From the NCBI RefSeq assembly GCF_902686445.1, contig NC_062223.1:57189998-57253997 (forward strand): a stretch of 64,000 nt of DNA, written 5' to 3'. Position numbers and translations under genes: made by a program. This DNA comes from Sciurus carolinensis. Taxonomy: Eukaryota > Chordata > Mammalia > Rodentia > Sciuridae. Numbering within the stretch: position 1 is the stretch's first letter; every line of letters begins with the position of its first letter. Of this stretch, positions 36,235 through 45,433 are shown in pieces. The notes under the pieces were generated by a model, which worked only from the letters and a program-made list of their open reading frames with translations, did no database searches and was not told where the DNA came from.

Positions 36235-36620
36235 TCCAGCATTTAATTTTGGAAAAAATTCAAATCTACAGGAAAGTTGAAGGAATTGCACACATATCTT
36301 CACGTCGACTCACCAGTTAACATTTTATGACATTTGCTTTCTCCTCTCTGCAGATATTCTCACCATTTCCCCCCTGAGCTGTCTGAAACTTAGCTGCTGA
36401 CATCAACACACTTCTAAATATTTCAGCAATATTTTCCCCTGAAAAAAAATGACATTCTTACGTTAACATGGATAGAACAATACTGTCTATTATACATTCT
36501 GCATTCAAATGTCTTCAGAGTGGCTTTCATACCATGTATGGTTTTGCTCATCCGGGATTGAGTTAAGTTTCTTTCATTGGATTTGGTCATCATCACTCTT
36601 TGGTCTCTTTTGAGAGTCTT
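36235..36620. repeat. Old L1M-type LINE relic
   Basis: Contains aattcaaatctacaggaaagttgaaggaattgc, caccagttaacattttatgacatttgctttctc, gctgctgacatcaacacacttctaaatatttcag: the decayed 3' region of an old L1. Orientation was not resolved. Confidence 0.55.
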
Positions 36621-36904
36621 TCACCTGCCTTTTAATTTTATCTTTCATGACATGGGCAGTTTTAAAGACACCAGGCCTACTGTCTTAAAGAATAATTCAT
36701 AATTGGAACTTATCTGATTACTTCCTTATGCAAACAAATGATTTCAAATCAAATTTCCCATTCTTTCCCTTCCTCTGTCTAGAACTAGTCCTGTTAGTTA
36801 TGCTCAGTGATAACCCTAAAAGGGCCTCAGGGCAATTTACTTTGATTCAGTATTAATGATGCCTTTTCAGATATTTTTTCAAAGTGCTTTCACATTTGCT
36901 ATTT

Positions 36905-37205
36905 AGGAACCTTGACTTTGGGGATCAAAGAGATGTGGGTTCAAAACCTTCTAGCTGTGCTACTTGGAACAGTAGCTTAACCTCTCTGAATCTTGATTTT
37001 TCTCAAAGGGCATTTAAGGAGTAAGATGCTTAAGCCAGTGCCTTGTCTATGATAATTGCCTCTCACAATAACTCTTTAAAGAGGGTAAAGCATCCTTTTC
37101 CATTTTATAAGTTAGGTAACTGAAGCTCAGAAAGACAATGTGACTTGCTGAAGGTCAAAAGAGATCAATCTAGAACCACAGATGCTGATTCCCAGAGCTG
37201 TCATT
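36905..37205. repeat. MIR relic pair (sense then antisense)
   Basis: Sense at 36905-37060 (caaagagatgtgggttcaaaacc, cagtagcttaacctctctgaatcttg); antisense at about 37065-37205 (ccattttataagttaggtaactgaagctcag, tgacttgctgaaggtc). Confidence 0.7.
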
Positions 37206-37427
37206 TCTAGTCCTCTTTAGGAAGCAGCACCTGCCTTATGGGATGCCATTAGCATTAAATGAAATGACATATATCTGGTGCTATGCATTATGCTGGTATG
37301 GAAGCAGTGTTCAATCAGTGTGAAAGACTATCACACTATTTATTTTTATTGTATATAACTGATTTTATTCAAAGGCTCCAAAAGAACCCTAGGAAGTAGG
37401 CTTGTAATTTTTTTGACCAAGCCCCCT

Positions 37428-37869
37428 GTTATGATTTAGATTAGGTCCCCCTCAAAAGCTCATCTGTGAGGCAATGAAAAAGTTTATAGGTGAAATGATG
37501 GGGTTAGAAGAGGTTTAACCTAATCGTGCATTAATCCCCTGATAGGGATTAGCTTAGTGGTAACTGTAGGCAGGGAGGGTGTGGCTGGAGGAGGTGGGTC
37601 CCTGGGCGCCTGCCTTTGGGGTTTATATTTTGTCCTTGGTGAGCAGAGCTCTCTCTGCTTCTGGGTGCCATGTTCCCAACTGCTTTCCTCTACTAGACTC
37701 TTCTACCATGATGTCTTGCCACACTTCGGGCCCAGAGCGATGGAGTCAGCCATCTATGGACAGAGATTTCTGAAGCTGTGAGCCCCCAAATCGACTTTTC
37801 CTCCTCTAATTATTCTTGTCAGGTCTTTTGGTCACAGTAGGAAAAAAAAAAAAAAAAAACTGACTAAAA
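37428..37869 (+). mobile_element. MaLR-class LTR, sense, with A run
   Basis: Starts tgttatgatttagattaggtccccctcaaaag and ends ttggtcacagtagg, an 18-base A run (37842-37859) and ctgactaaaacac. The middle (ctctgcttctgggtgccatg, cagagatttctgaagctgtgagcc) follows an MST-type LTR. Solo, no internal genes. Confidence 0.75.
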
Positions 37870-38057
37870 CACTCCCATTTCTGCCCTATTTTCTCTCCCA
37901 GCAAGACAGGGTGTGGTAGAGGCAGAACAACCCAAAATCCCTGATGGTATCAAGGTTTCACTTGAAATGAAAGACAAAATATTCTGAGGCTGTGGGGTCA
38001 TTGTTTGCAAAAGACAAGAGAAGGTCTGTTCTCCTTGGGAAAGGGGGCACTAAGTCA

Positions 38058-38416
38058 TGAGTCATTCTTCAGGTTTTGTGTGGGTGACCTGGGGTTCCTG
38101 TGAAAATTTTTGAGTCACTCATTATTGTCTAGCATAGATCGAAGCACAAAAGCCTGACCAAGTTTTATTCCCCAAATCACATGGCCCATTCTGCCCAAGA
38201 CATTCTAGGAACAGATTGTCCATCTCCTTGAACAATGTGGCCACAAGACAGAGGAGTCATTGAAATTGGCCCTGTGACAATTGGTAAAACACTATTGGGC
38301 AGCTCGCCATGCCTTGTGGCACCTTAATGGCCAAACTGATCACAAGGTCCAGCTACAACCATGCCAGCTATGAGAGAAAAGGGCTTTCCTTCTGCCCCCA
38401 GAACAATAATGAGTCA
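38058..38416. promoter_or_regulatory. Cluster of three AP-1 (TGAGTCA) motifs
   Basis: Exact TGAGTCA heptamers lie at 38058-38064, 38111-38117 and 38410-38416, in a stretch with no repeat that I recognise. Candidate intronic enhancer only. Confidence 0.35.
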
Positions 38417-38864
38417 TTAAGAAACCCAGGCAATGGGACCGTTTCATTCTTGGTCTTGTCCTGGGCTGGGCCAGCACATCGGGCAGCTGTATTCAACCAC
38501 CTCTACAGTGCCAGCTCAGATGCATATACAAAGGAGACCTCCCACAACTATGGTTTGTAGCAGATTCCTTAGTTTGGTTAGAATAACAGAGATGGCCTGT
38601 CTGGAACCAAAATGTGGAGGTTTCAATGAACAACTTTGGATACAACTTCTTTGGATGACATTGTTTACTTTATGCTTGCTCCCCAGTCATTTAACAAAAG
38701 CCCTGCTAGGCTTTCTGCTTCTACAGTGCAAGCCATCTGTCCTTCTATGTAATCAGTCATGCATGTGGGAGGCAGAGAGGTAGGGTGGAAAGAACATGGG
38801 CTTGGAATGAGGCAGACACTAGCCAAGCTTGGCTCTGACCTTGGGTAATAAAAATAGGCAACAT

Positions 38865-39070
38865 GGTGTATTCCTTGCTTAGCATGGCCCAGATTCTGTG
38901 CTTGGCCATCTACCTATAGTATCTCATTGAATCCTCACAGCCAAACTATATGCATCACCATTTTTGCTTTGCAGATGAAAAAAAACAAAAATAAAAACTG
39001 AGGTCTAGAGATATTAAGTTATTTGCCCAAGCTTGGATTCAAATCCAGATGTGTGTCTCCATGAAGCCTA
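38865..39070 (-). repeat. MIR relic, antisense
   Basis: Contains atctcattgaatcctcacagcc, gctttgcagatg...aactgaggtctagagatattaag, atttgcccaagcttggattc. Confidence 0.65.
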
Positions 39071-40889
39071 ATCAACACGGCAAACTTGCCTCCAAATGAT
39101 GATTCCCTTGATCTCAGCTTCATCACATAAATTGTGTTGACCATTTTTGCATTTTACCCAGTTTCTCATGTCTCAAATTCAATAATAAATGTATAAAGAG
39201 CCCCGCAGATGACCCAGCACATAGCAGATGTTCCGTAACTGAGGCTGATTCTAAGAAATAAGAATTTCTGACCTTAAGCCAAAATCTCTCTGGGTGGTTT
39301 GGCTTTCCCAGACTGGCTTCAGGAGATTTGCTGAGGCCTAATTAGAACACCTCTCTCAAGTCTACCGTCATGTCTTGTATGTAAATAAAATGGACACCAG
39401 GATTTGGGACTTGAAATCATGGTCACAGAGGAAGAGGTGATGAGAAGGAGGAAGCAGACCTAGCCATTCCCAAAGCTAGAATTTGGGCCGTAACTCCTCT
39501 AGCCCTGCCTTTGATGTGTGTGCTTACATGTGCTCAATACTTTAAGCTGTTCCATGTGTATATATTTGTGTATGCGTGTGTATATACACATATCCAGAAG
39601 TAGATGTATTTATACACAGATATATACACACGAAATGATACCCTAAATAAGCAACCCTTACCACCCTTAAAATGTCTTTCAAAAATTAACCCATGCAATA
39701 AGCAATAATATGGGAGCTATAAACATTCTCACATGTTGGCAGATAACCACACTACACATTCCCCTCCAAGAACTGAGAAAGAGAAGAAAGGGAATAACAC
39801 AATAGCAGAAAAATGCACTAATCAAATCCATAATCAACTTTGATGATGGAGCAAGGATTCTAATCAAAACACAATGGGGCAAAGTCGCAACAGGTTGTGA
39901 GCTTGGAGCGGCACTCTCCTCCCAGGGGCCTCACCGCGCTTTCTTTTTAAACATCTAAAACACTCACAGAGGATTTCAATCATTTGTAATTGCTTTTTCA
40001 AAGAAAAGAGTTGCAAGCTGAACATGAGCTCCTCAAAACAGGAAATATCAAAGTATTACATGTATCATTTCTCCCCCTGCAACGGCTTCTTAAAAATAGG
40101 CTAATGTCTCCTCAAATTGTTCAGAAGTGTTCCTTATCTGAAGGTTGGCCAGAGAAGCTTTCTGAACTCAGAGTATGTCTCTAAAACAATTCTTTGCACA
40201 TGGTCACAATTTATAAATGTGGAAACCTAGTAGAAGCGATAGATGGTGGTACTTAGGGGGGAGGCCCAGGCATCTCATCGGATGCAGGCAAGATGTGTGA
40301 CTGCAGAGCAGTTTCCTCCATTGGAGGTTGAGAACCAGCTGGAGATTTTGGGGAGTTGCTTGAGTGAGGGGCTTGAAGGGTTCATGGCGGGGCTGTACTT
40401 AATAGCTATTTGATGGTCAAGTTGTCTTCATGTACTTGATGGAGACAGAGAGCAGCTTTGGGGACCAAAGGGAAGTCACTGGCTAAGGAGAGCTGCTGAG
40501 TGAGAAAACAGCAGCTACAGTTTTTCCTGTGATGACCACATCGAATATTCTGAACCTCAACTTAATAATAATAATCACCATCATTTCCCAAGGGTCTGTT
40601 GTGAACCAGGTTCTTACTGGATACCATCTCTCCAGCCTCTCACCTCCGTACTGCATATTCAGAATTACCATTCACCAGGAAGCCAGTATATGACCCTTCT
40701 ACTGCAAAGCCTCTGGTCTTTCTCTTCATCACCTTTTTGAATGGAAGATGCCAGATCCCAAGCAATTACTTGTTACATGAAAGTGACATACACTTCCACT
40801 CTGCACCATTGTGTGGCCCTGCATGATCTTTTCTGGGGATGTTCCTTCTCCCCTCTTCTCCCCACCAGTCATTCCTGGTCATCTTTCAA

Positions 40890-41085
40890 GCCCACCCCAT
40901 CTCCTGCCTCCGCCATGAGGCCTTTCCCTTCCTTCAGCACCTGGGGTTCCCAGCTCCAAGCACATTTCTTAGCCCTCCCTGATGGGTACACAGGTAAGCA
41001 TGGCTAGATAATAAAACCCCAAGGCCCAGGCCATGTCTTATTTGTCCTGTGGGTCTGCCAGAGCATTATAGAGGGAAGAAGCAAT
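40890..41085 (+). repeat. L2 LINE relic
   Basis: Contains ccgccatgaggcctttcccttcc and the degraded ccaggccatgtcttatttgtcctg, in sense L2 order. Confidence 0.5.
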
Positions 41086-41229
41086 GAAGGATGCAGACTC
41101 CTTGCTCTGCCACACTAGGTGACCTAGAACAAGTGGCTGAACTTGCTGAGCCTCAAGATCACTGGTTATAGCTCTTATTTTTCAGGACCCACAGGTTGTC
41201 AGGCAGGCTTGGTAGCTACCTCGGTAAAG

Positions 41230-41480
41230 AATCATGGTTAAGGAGATGGAGTCCAGAGTCAGACTGTCCAAGTATTAATTCTACCTCTGCTACCCACAAG
41301 GTCACTAAACTAGTCTTTGCCTTGATTTCCACATGTGTAAAATGGGGCTAATTACACTTATCTCATTGGATTGTTATAAGATTGAAATGAGTTATTTTAT
41401 GACAAGCACTTAGAACAATTCCTAGCACATAAGTGCTATGCAAGGATCTTCCATTATTATGATTGTTATTATTATAGAAA
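41230..41480 (+). repeat. MIRb relic
   Basis: Contains catggttaaggagatggagtccagagtcagactgtcc, tgatttccacatgtgtaaaatggggctaattac and acttagaacaattcctagcacataagtgc: near full length. Confidence 0.85.
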
Positions 41481-41754
41481 ATGAATGTGTCATACCTGCT
41501 CTAAGTATTTCTGAGAAGATGAATGAGATCTTGTATAAAGGGGCTGTCACATTAGGCATGGGACAAGTGGTCTTGCCCTTCCTTCATTGTCCCAATGAGT
41601 TTGGTATGAGGTAGGCTATCCTTGTGAACAGATTGACACCTTCCTAAGGATTTGAGAGCGTAAGCCATATTTTTTTCTTATTTAGAAAAAATAAGAATCT
41701 AAATCTGGGTTCAACCTGTTCTATCCCTGCAGTTAGCAATATAAATAGCTAATT

Positions 41755-41965
41755 TTATTATTTGTTACTTATTTGCCACTGATATCCTGCACTGATACAC
41801 ATTTCATTTTTTTTAATTCTCACAATTCTTGTGTTGTTTATGCCCATTTTTACAAATGGGAACACTGAGGCCCAGAGAAGTTAATGGACTAGGTCATGCA
41901 GCTAGGACAACATAGATACAGGCATCAATGATACCCACATGATTTTAAAACCTGTGCTTTTAGCT
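41755..41965 (-). repeat. MIR relic, antisense
   Basis: Contains cccatttttacaaatgggaacactgaggcccagagaagttaatgg and aggtcatgcagctagg. Confidence 0.7.
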
Positions 41966-44219
41966 GCTGCACAAACCAGCCTCTGCTAAAAGTCCCCTGA
42001 ATAAAAGGGAGGCAGAGTCCCCAAGACATCATTTACCATTGAATTCATCATTTCCTGGTTTTCTTCTTATGATAAACACTAGGTTTGGGACCAGGGAATT
42101 ACCAGTTGGCAAATCTGACACAGTCCTCAAGCCATAATCAAGGGACTTTTCTGGAAGGTGGGTATGCCCCATGTCAGTCAGAATGTAGGGATACCCTGTC
42201 CAAAGTAGGCAAAATTCCTTTTAACAAAGTCACTTTGATGTCAGGGTGGGGCTGTGAGAACACAGATTTGCCACCTGTCACAGCGCCTAGGAACCCTGGG
42301 TACTGACAAGGAGAGGGGAAGCTGGTAAATCTAGGATGGTCCACTGGAAAGTGGATGGTTTCCTTAGCAGTCCATCCAAACCATCCTCATGATCAGTGCA
42401 CATGGGCCATTGAGGTGGAATGCTGGGGACTGTGGGCCAACGAGGAAGAAGGGAAGCAACATCTCCAGGGAACAGGTCCATCAGGGAGAAGCTAGAGGAC
42501 ATACTTTCAGGGGAGAGTGTGATGGATCACCTTTCCAGATCCTGCCCACTGCAAGCTTTCCAATGTTTGTTAAATGAAGGGTCAAGTGGGCAAAACCAGA
42601 CTGCTGCCTGGCTATGAACAATCTGATCTTGTATCTTCTCTCTCATTCCTTCAGCCCTCCTCATCATGCTCCAGGGTATGTGTCACATTCTGAGTCACTG
42701 TCCTGGTCTCCAGCACACTGTCCACTACACCTTATAATCCCTGCTCCATGGAGAACTAGAGGAGGTACCATAATGCTCACCCCTATTTCACAGCCCCCTG
42801 GACAAATTCTGTGGCTAACAACAGAAAAAGAACAGAGCACACAACTCGAGCAGAGACAGGGCCCGGGAGCATGGGAGGAAATCTTGCCTTCCTCCCACAC
42901 ACCATCACTCAAAGCTGTCAGCTTCCAAAAATGTTTAGCAAGTGCAGCAGCAAGGGCCATGCTTATCAGCTTGGTGCGGGAGCTTAATCTGCTTGGAGGG
43001 CCTTCTCTAGCCTAGAGTTCCAAAAAGTCTGCTTACAATTAGCTTCCAGCTCCAGTTCCTTCATCAGAAAGTCTAGGAATGTGTTGAGCGCTAGCCTCTG
43101 ATCAGAGAAAGCTCCAGGAGAAGGTTGGGACAGTGTCAGCAGGGAAGTGCGTGCCAAAAAGGTCAGCTGGTCTGTTGCCACTTCCCCTACACCAGCCCCA
43201 AACCTCCCCCTCTGACTTACAGCCTCTCCCTACCGGGATAGTCACATCCGTCAGGTCGGTCTGTCCCCAAAAGTCCCTACTGACTGGCTGCCAAAATACA
43301 GCATGCCCCTGCTCCCTCCTACAGAAGAGGGGGGAAACGCAGCAGGGAGGGCAGGAGGCCAAGAGAACCTGATTGGCCCTCGCGGATTTCCTTAAAAGAG
43401 ATTGCATGGCCAGAGCCTGTCACCCAGTCGAACTGGGGAACTGGGTTGATGCAGGCTCTGTCTGGAAAGGTAGAAGTCACCATTTCTCTCCCAGCAATTC
43501 TCCCATTACCACTACTACCCCCACCCCCACCTCCTCAGTCACCCGGGCTACCAACATCGGTTTCTCCTACCCAGGAAGGAGGGGCTTATCTTCGGGGCCG
43601 CCATTCCGAGGCAGCCACCCCCACCCCCACCGCCACATCCAGCCGAGACGCTGGGAGTGGAGGAGTCTCCAGCTGCCTTCAGTCCCACCACCTTGCTGGA
43701 ATCTGGTTCCCTAGGAACGGGACAGGGACAGGGCCGTCTTCGAGCCAAGAGGAGAGCAGGTTCACTGCCAGCCCCCCAACCCCCTTTTCCTGGATCTTGC
43801 AGCCAGACCAGGGAGCTACGAACCCAATGAGGCATCAGACCATTCCTTGGCAGGGACCGAACCTCTGCAGAACCCGCAGATACAGTGGCAGCAGCAGATA
43901 CTGCCTTCTTAGAGCCAAGCCCTCAACATGCAGGACTTGACACTTCCAGTGCTGTACATGCTTTTTGAGAACACCTCAAAAAGCAGGGCCCCCCACAAGA
44001 TGCCGCGGGCCTGACCGCACTCGGGGTATGCAAAGCACCTTAGGCGAACCTCTGGCACCCGGGCCACACCCACTGGCCGACACACTCTCCTTGAGCACCC
44101 CTGCAATCGGACAACCTAAGGGAAATGGTTGCCCATCTCTTTCTCCCATCTGGTGGTGGCCCCCCTCCCCAATTGAAGTATTCGCCCATCTTCACATGAG
44201 TACCCCAGCACACAGCACT

Positions 44220-44228
44220 TCTCACCTG
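44220..44228 (-). promoter_or_regulatory. NAV2: 5' splice donor of NAV2 coding exon 1
   Basis: On the minus strand the sequence reads CAG|GTGAGA, an almost ideal U1-complementary donor. It sits exactly where the recognised NAV2 peptide ends (FDTQ), leaving phase 0. The continued frame past this point has no resemblance to NAV2, which supports splicing here. Confidence 0.9.
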
Positions 44229-44483
44229 GGTATCGAACCCGTTTTCCACTGAGCCGCTCTTCCGCAGCGGGAGCCCCTCCCCTGCCGGCTCCTGCAGCCC
44301 CTGCGATTTCAGCGGGATCTGGCTGGGGTAGGCGGTCTTGCTCACCTCCACCTTGCTTCCCAACTTAAGGTAGCAGGGCTGAGGGCCAGCCCGGGCCGGG
44401 GGCACGTGCAAGATGGGCGCAGCACTGTGCACGGGTTTGGGCAGTCCCGACTTCATTTTGGAGGCTACCAGGATGGCCGGCAT
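44226..44483 (-). CDS. NAV2: NAV2 (neuron navigator 2), first coding exon, partial CDS (86 codons)
   Basis: Seen: reading leftward, an ATG at 44483 opens 86 codons beginning MPAILVASKM and ending SGSVENGFDTQ, followed directly by GTGAG, a canonical donor, so the exon ends in phase 0. The frame has an in-frame TGA at 44744-44742 and no ATG between that stop and 44483, which fixes the start; the context is moderate (A at -3, C at +4). The peptide is basic and proline-rich with no domain of its own. Known: NAV2 is a large cytoskeleton-associated protein of neuronal development, induced by retinoic acid, with an N-terminal calponin-homology domain, coiled coils and a C-terminal AAA+ ATPase region; this exon precedes the CH domain. 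Inference: the rest of the gene lies left of the window, because no CH-domain exon was found in 1-44225. From memory the human protein has threonine at residue 51 (alanine here) and three extra residues after residue 61; neither difference was checked. Confidence 0.93.
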
Positions 44484-44765
44484 CTTCTCCCGGGGATTCG
44501 GCTTTCCCAGCACGTCCCTGGCAGCGGCGGCGGAGGCTACCGCTAAAGGCAGCGCGGGCAGCAGAGCAGGCGCCGGGCCTCGGCCCGCGAGGCGCCCACC
44601 ACCAGCGGAAGAAAAAAAAGGATCCCCGGGTCGGGGAGCTCCGAACAATCGGACGAGCGCGCCTTCTGGGTGCCGGGATGAGGTTGGGGACTGGTCACTG
44701 GGTTCAGTGGGTCCCACCTGGACAGATGCTGCAGCCGGGTCTCACGCCCCTTCAGGGCGGCCTGT

Positions 44766-44840
44766 TCAAGAGCTCTGGGCGTTCAGGGACTGCTGCCTCT
44801 GGCAATTTTCCTCCTGGGAAACCGAGACTTGGACGCCCAT
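44766..44840 (-). other. uORF, 24 codons plus stop, in the presumed NAV2 leader
   Basis: An ATG at 44840 opens 24 codons ending at TGA (44768-44766), about 280 nt before the main ATG. Immediately upstream are two minimal uORFs: ATG at 44853 (3 codons, then TAA) and ATG at 44858 (2 codons, then TGA). Together they form a tight uORF cluster that could lower NAV2 translation if the leader includes them. Confidence 0.35.
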
Positions 44841-45107
44841 ATTAACTTGTCATTGCATCTCCGAAGTGAGGAAGGCCCTTTGGAAGAGATAGAAGCGGCG
44901 GGAACGCACAAGTCCCGCTTTGAAGGCTGCGAGTGTGAACGGGCGAGGGAAGGAGAGAGCAGCCGAGGAAGGAGAGAGAAGGCGCACGGAGCCGAAGACG
45001 TCTTCACCGAGAGGCGGTTGCCACCCTGCTTGCGAGCACCGCAGTGTCACCCGCGACGCAGCAAAGGCGCAGCGAGAGCCCCCGAAAGGTCTCTCTCGGC
45101 GCGACAG

Positions 45108-45167
45108 TCACCACTGCCCAGAAGCCCCTCGGACAAATAGCACCTTAGAGCCTACGAATCTGCACAT
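45108..45167 (-). other. uORF, 19 codons plus stop, in the presumed NAV2 leader
   Basis: An ATG at 45167 opens 19 codons and stops at TGA (45110-45108), about 625 nt before the NAV2 ATG. It is present in the mRNA only if transcription starts upstream of it. No recognisable peptide. Confidence 0.3.
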
Positions 45168-45173
45168 GCTCCG

Positions 45174-45187
45174 TGCGCTATAGCGCA
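45174..45187. promoter_or_regulatory. 14-bp perfect palindrome TGCGCTATAGCGCA in the CpG island
   Basis: The sequence is identical to its reverse complement and lies 7 bp upstream of the most distal upstream ATG on the NAV2 strand. Its arms (TGCGC...GCGCA) resemble NRF1 half-sites, but the NRF1 core (GCGCATGCGC) is broken by CTATAG. A role as a core-promoter element is only inference. Confidence 0.35.
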
Positions 45188-45377
45188 ACAAGGCTGTGGC
45201 CGTGGGGCGCGGGCACCGGGACGCGCGGCTGGCAGGCTGGGCAGGGCTGCGCTTGCTAGCGGCCGCCGCGCTTCCCGGGAAGGCAGCGCTGGCTGCGGGG
45301 CTCAGCGCAGGGGAGGACAGGCTGCGGCTGGCGCGGCTACGGCGCGCGCTGACAGCCTGGGCCGCCCTAACGCTCCC

Positions 45378-45398
45378 ATTGGTCCAAGCCGCACCAAT
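45378..45398. promoter_or_regulatory. Facing pair of CCAAT boxes (NF-Y type)
   Basis: ATTGG at 45378-45382 and CCAAT at 45394-45398 (within ccaatcag) form an inverted pair 16 bp apart inside the CpG island. The bases around the second box fit the NF-Y preference (CCAATCAG). NF-Y sites of this kind commonly lie 60-100 bp upstream of TATA-less start sites; the pairing in both orientations would suit either direction of transcription. Confidence 0.6.
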
Positions 45399-45423
45399 CA
45401 GAGGCCGCAGCTCTCACTGCAAA

Positions 45424-45433
45424 GGGGGCGTGG
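45424..45433 (+). promoter_or_regulatory. GC/KLF box
   Basis: The sequence GGGGGCGTGG matches the extended Sp/KLF (CACCC/GC box) motif. It lies 26 bp to the right of the second CCAAT box inside the CpG island, a normal promoter arrangement. Confidence 0.5.

Larger units (their letters stand above)
1..44225 (-). other. NAV2: NAV2 intron following the first coding exon (partial; continues off the left edge)
   Basis: Inferred from the donor at 44225 and the absence of a NAV2 CH-domain exon to its left on the minus strand. The long chance reading frames here have no recognisable protein similarity, and several run through SINEs. Stretches where I recognise neither gene nor repeat include about 2020-3000, 3640-5770, 8330-9910, 12190-13260, 16460-18460, 24150-25000, 26400-28650 and 39070-40900. 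These look like ordinary single-copy or too-decayed intronic sequence. Confidence 0.8.
44484..45300 (-). other. NAV2: Presumed NAV2 5' UTR and transcription start region
   Basis: This is the GC-rich sequence directly upstream of the NAV2 ATG. It holds no other in-frame ATG but four out-of-frame or terminated upstream ATGs (minus-strand positions 45167, 44858, 44853 and 44840). The transcription start cannot be read from sequence. I place it loosely within 44800-45300 because there is no TATA box and the CCAAT pair lies at 45378-45398. A more proximal start would exclude some of the uORFs. Whether a non-coding exon is spliced onto this segment is unknown. Confidence 0.45.

Noticed and set aside
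3008..37869. Endogenous retrovirus with internal genes
   Set aside because: The MaLR elements are solo LTRs; no gag-, pol- or env-like frame lies between or beside them.
44484..44717. N-terminal extension of NAV2 upstream of MPAIL
   Set aside because: The frame stays open for 78 codons, but only from a GTG; there is no in-frame ATG before the TGA at 44744-44742, and the recognised protein starts at 44483.
44413..44892. Open frame of 159 codons on the plus strand across the CpG island
   Set aside because: Antisense to the NAV2 exon; long frames are expected in GC-rich DNA because stop codons are AT-rich.
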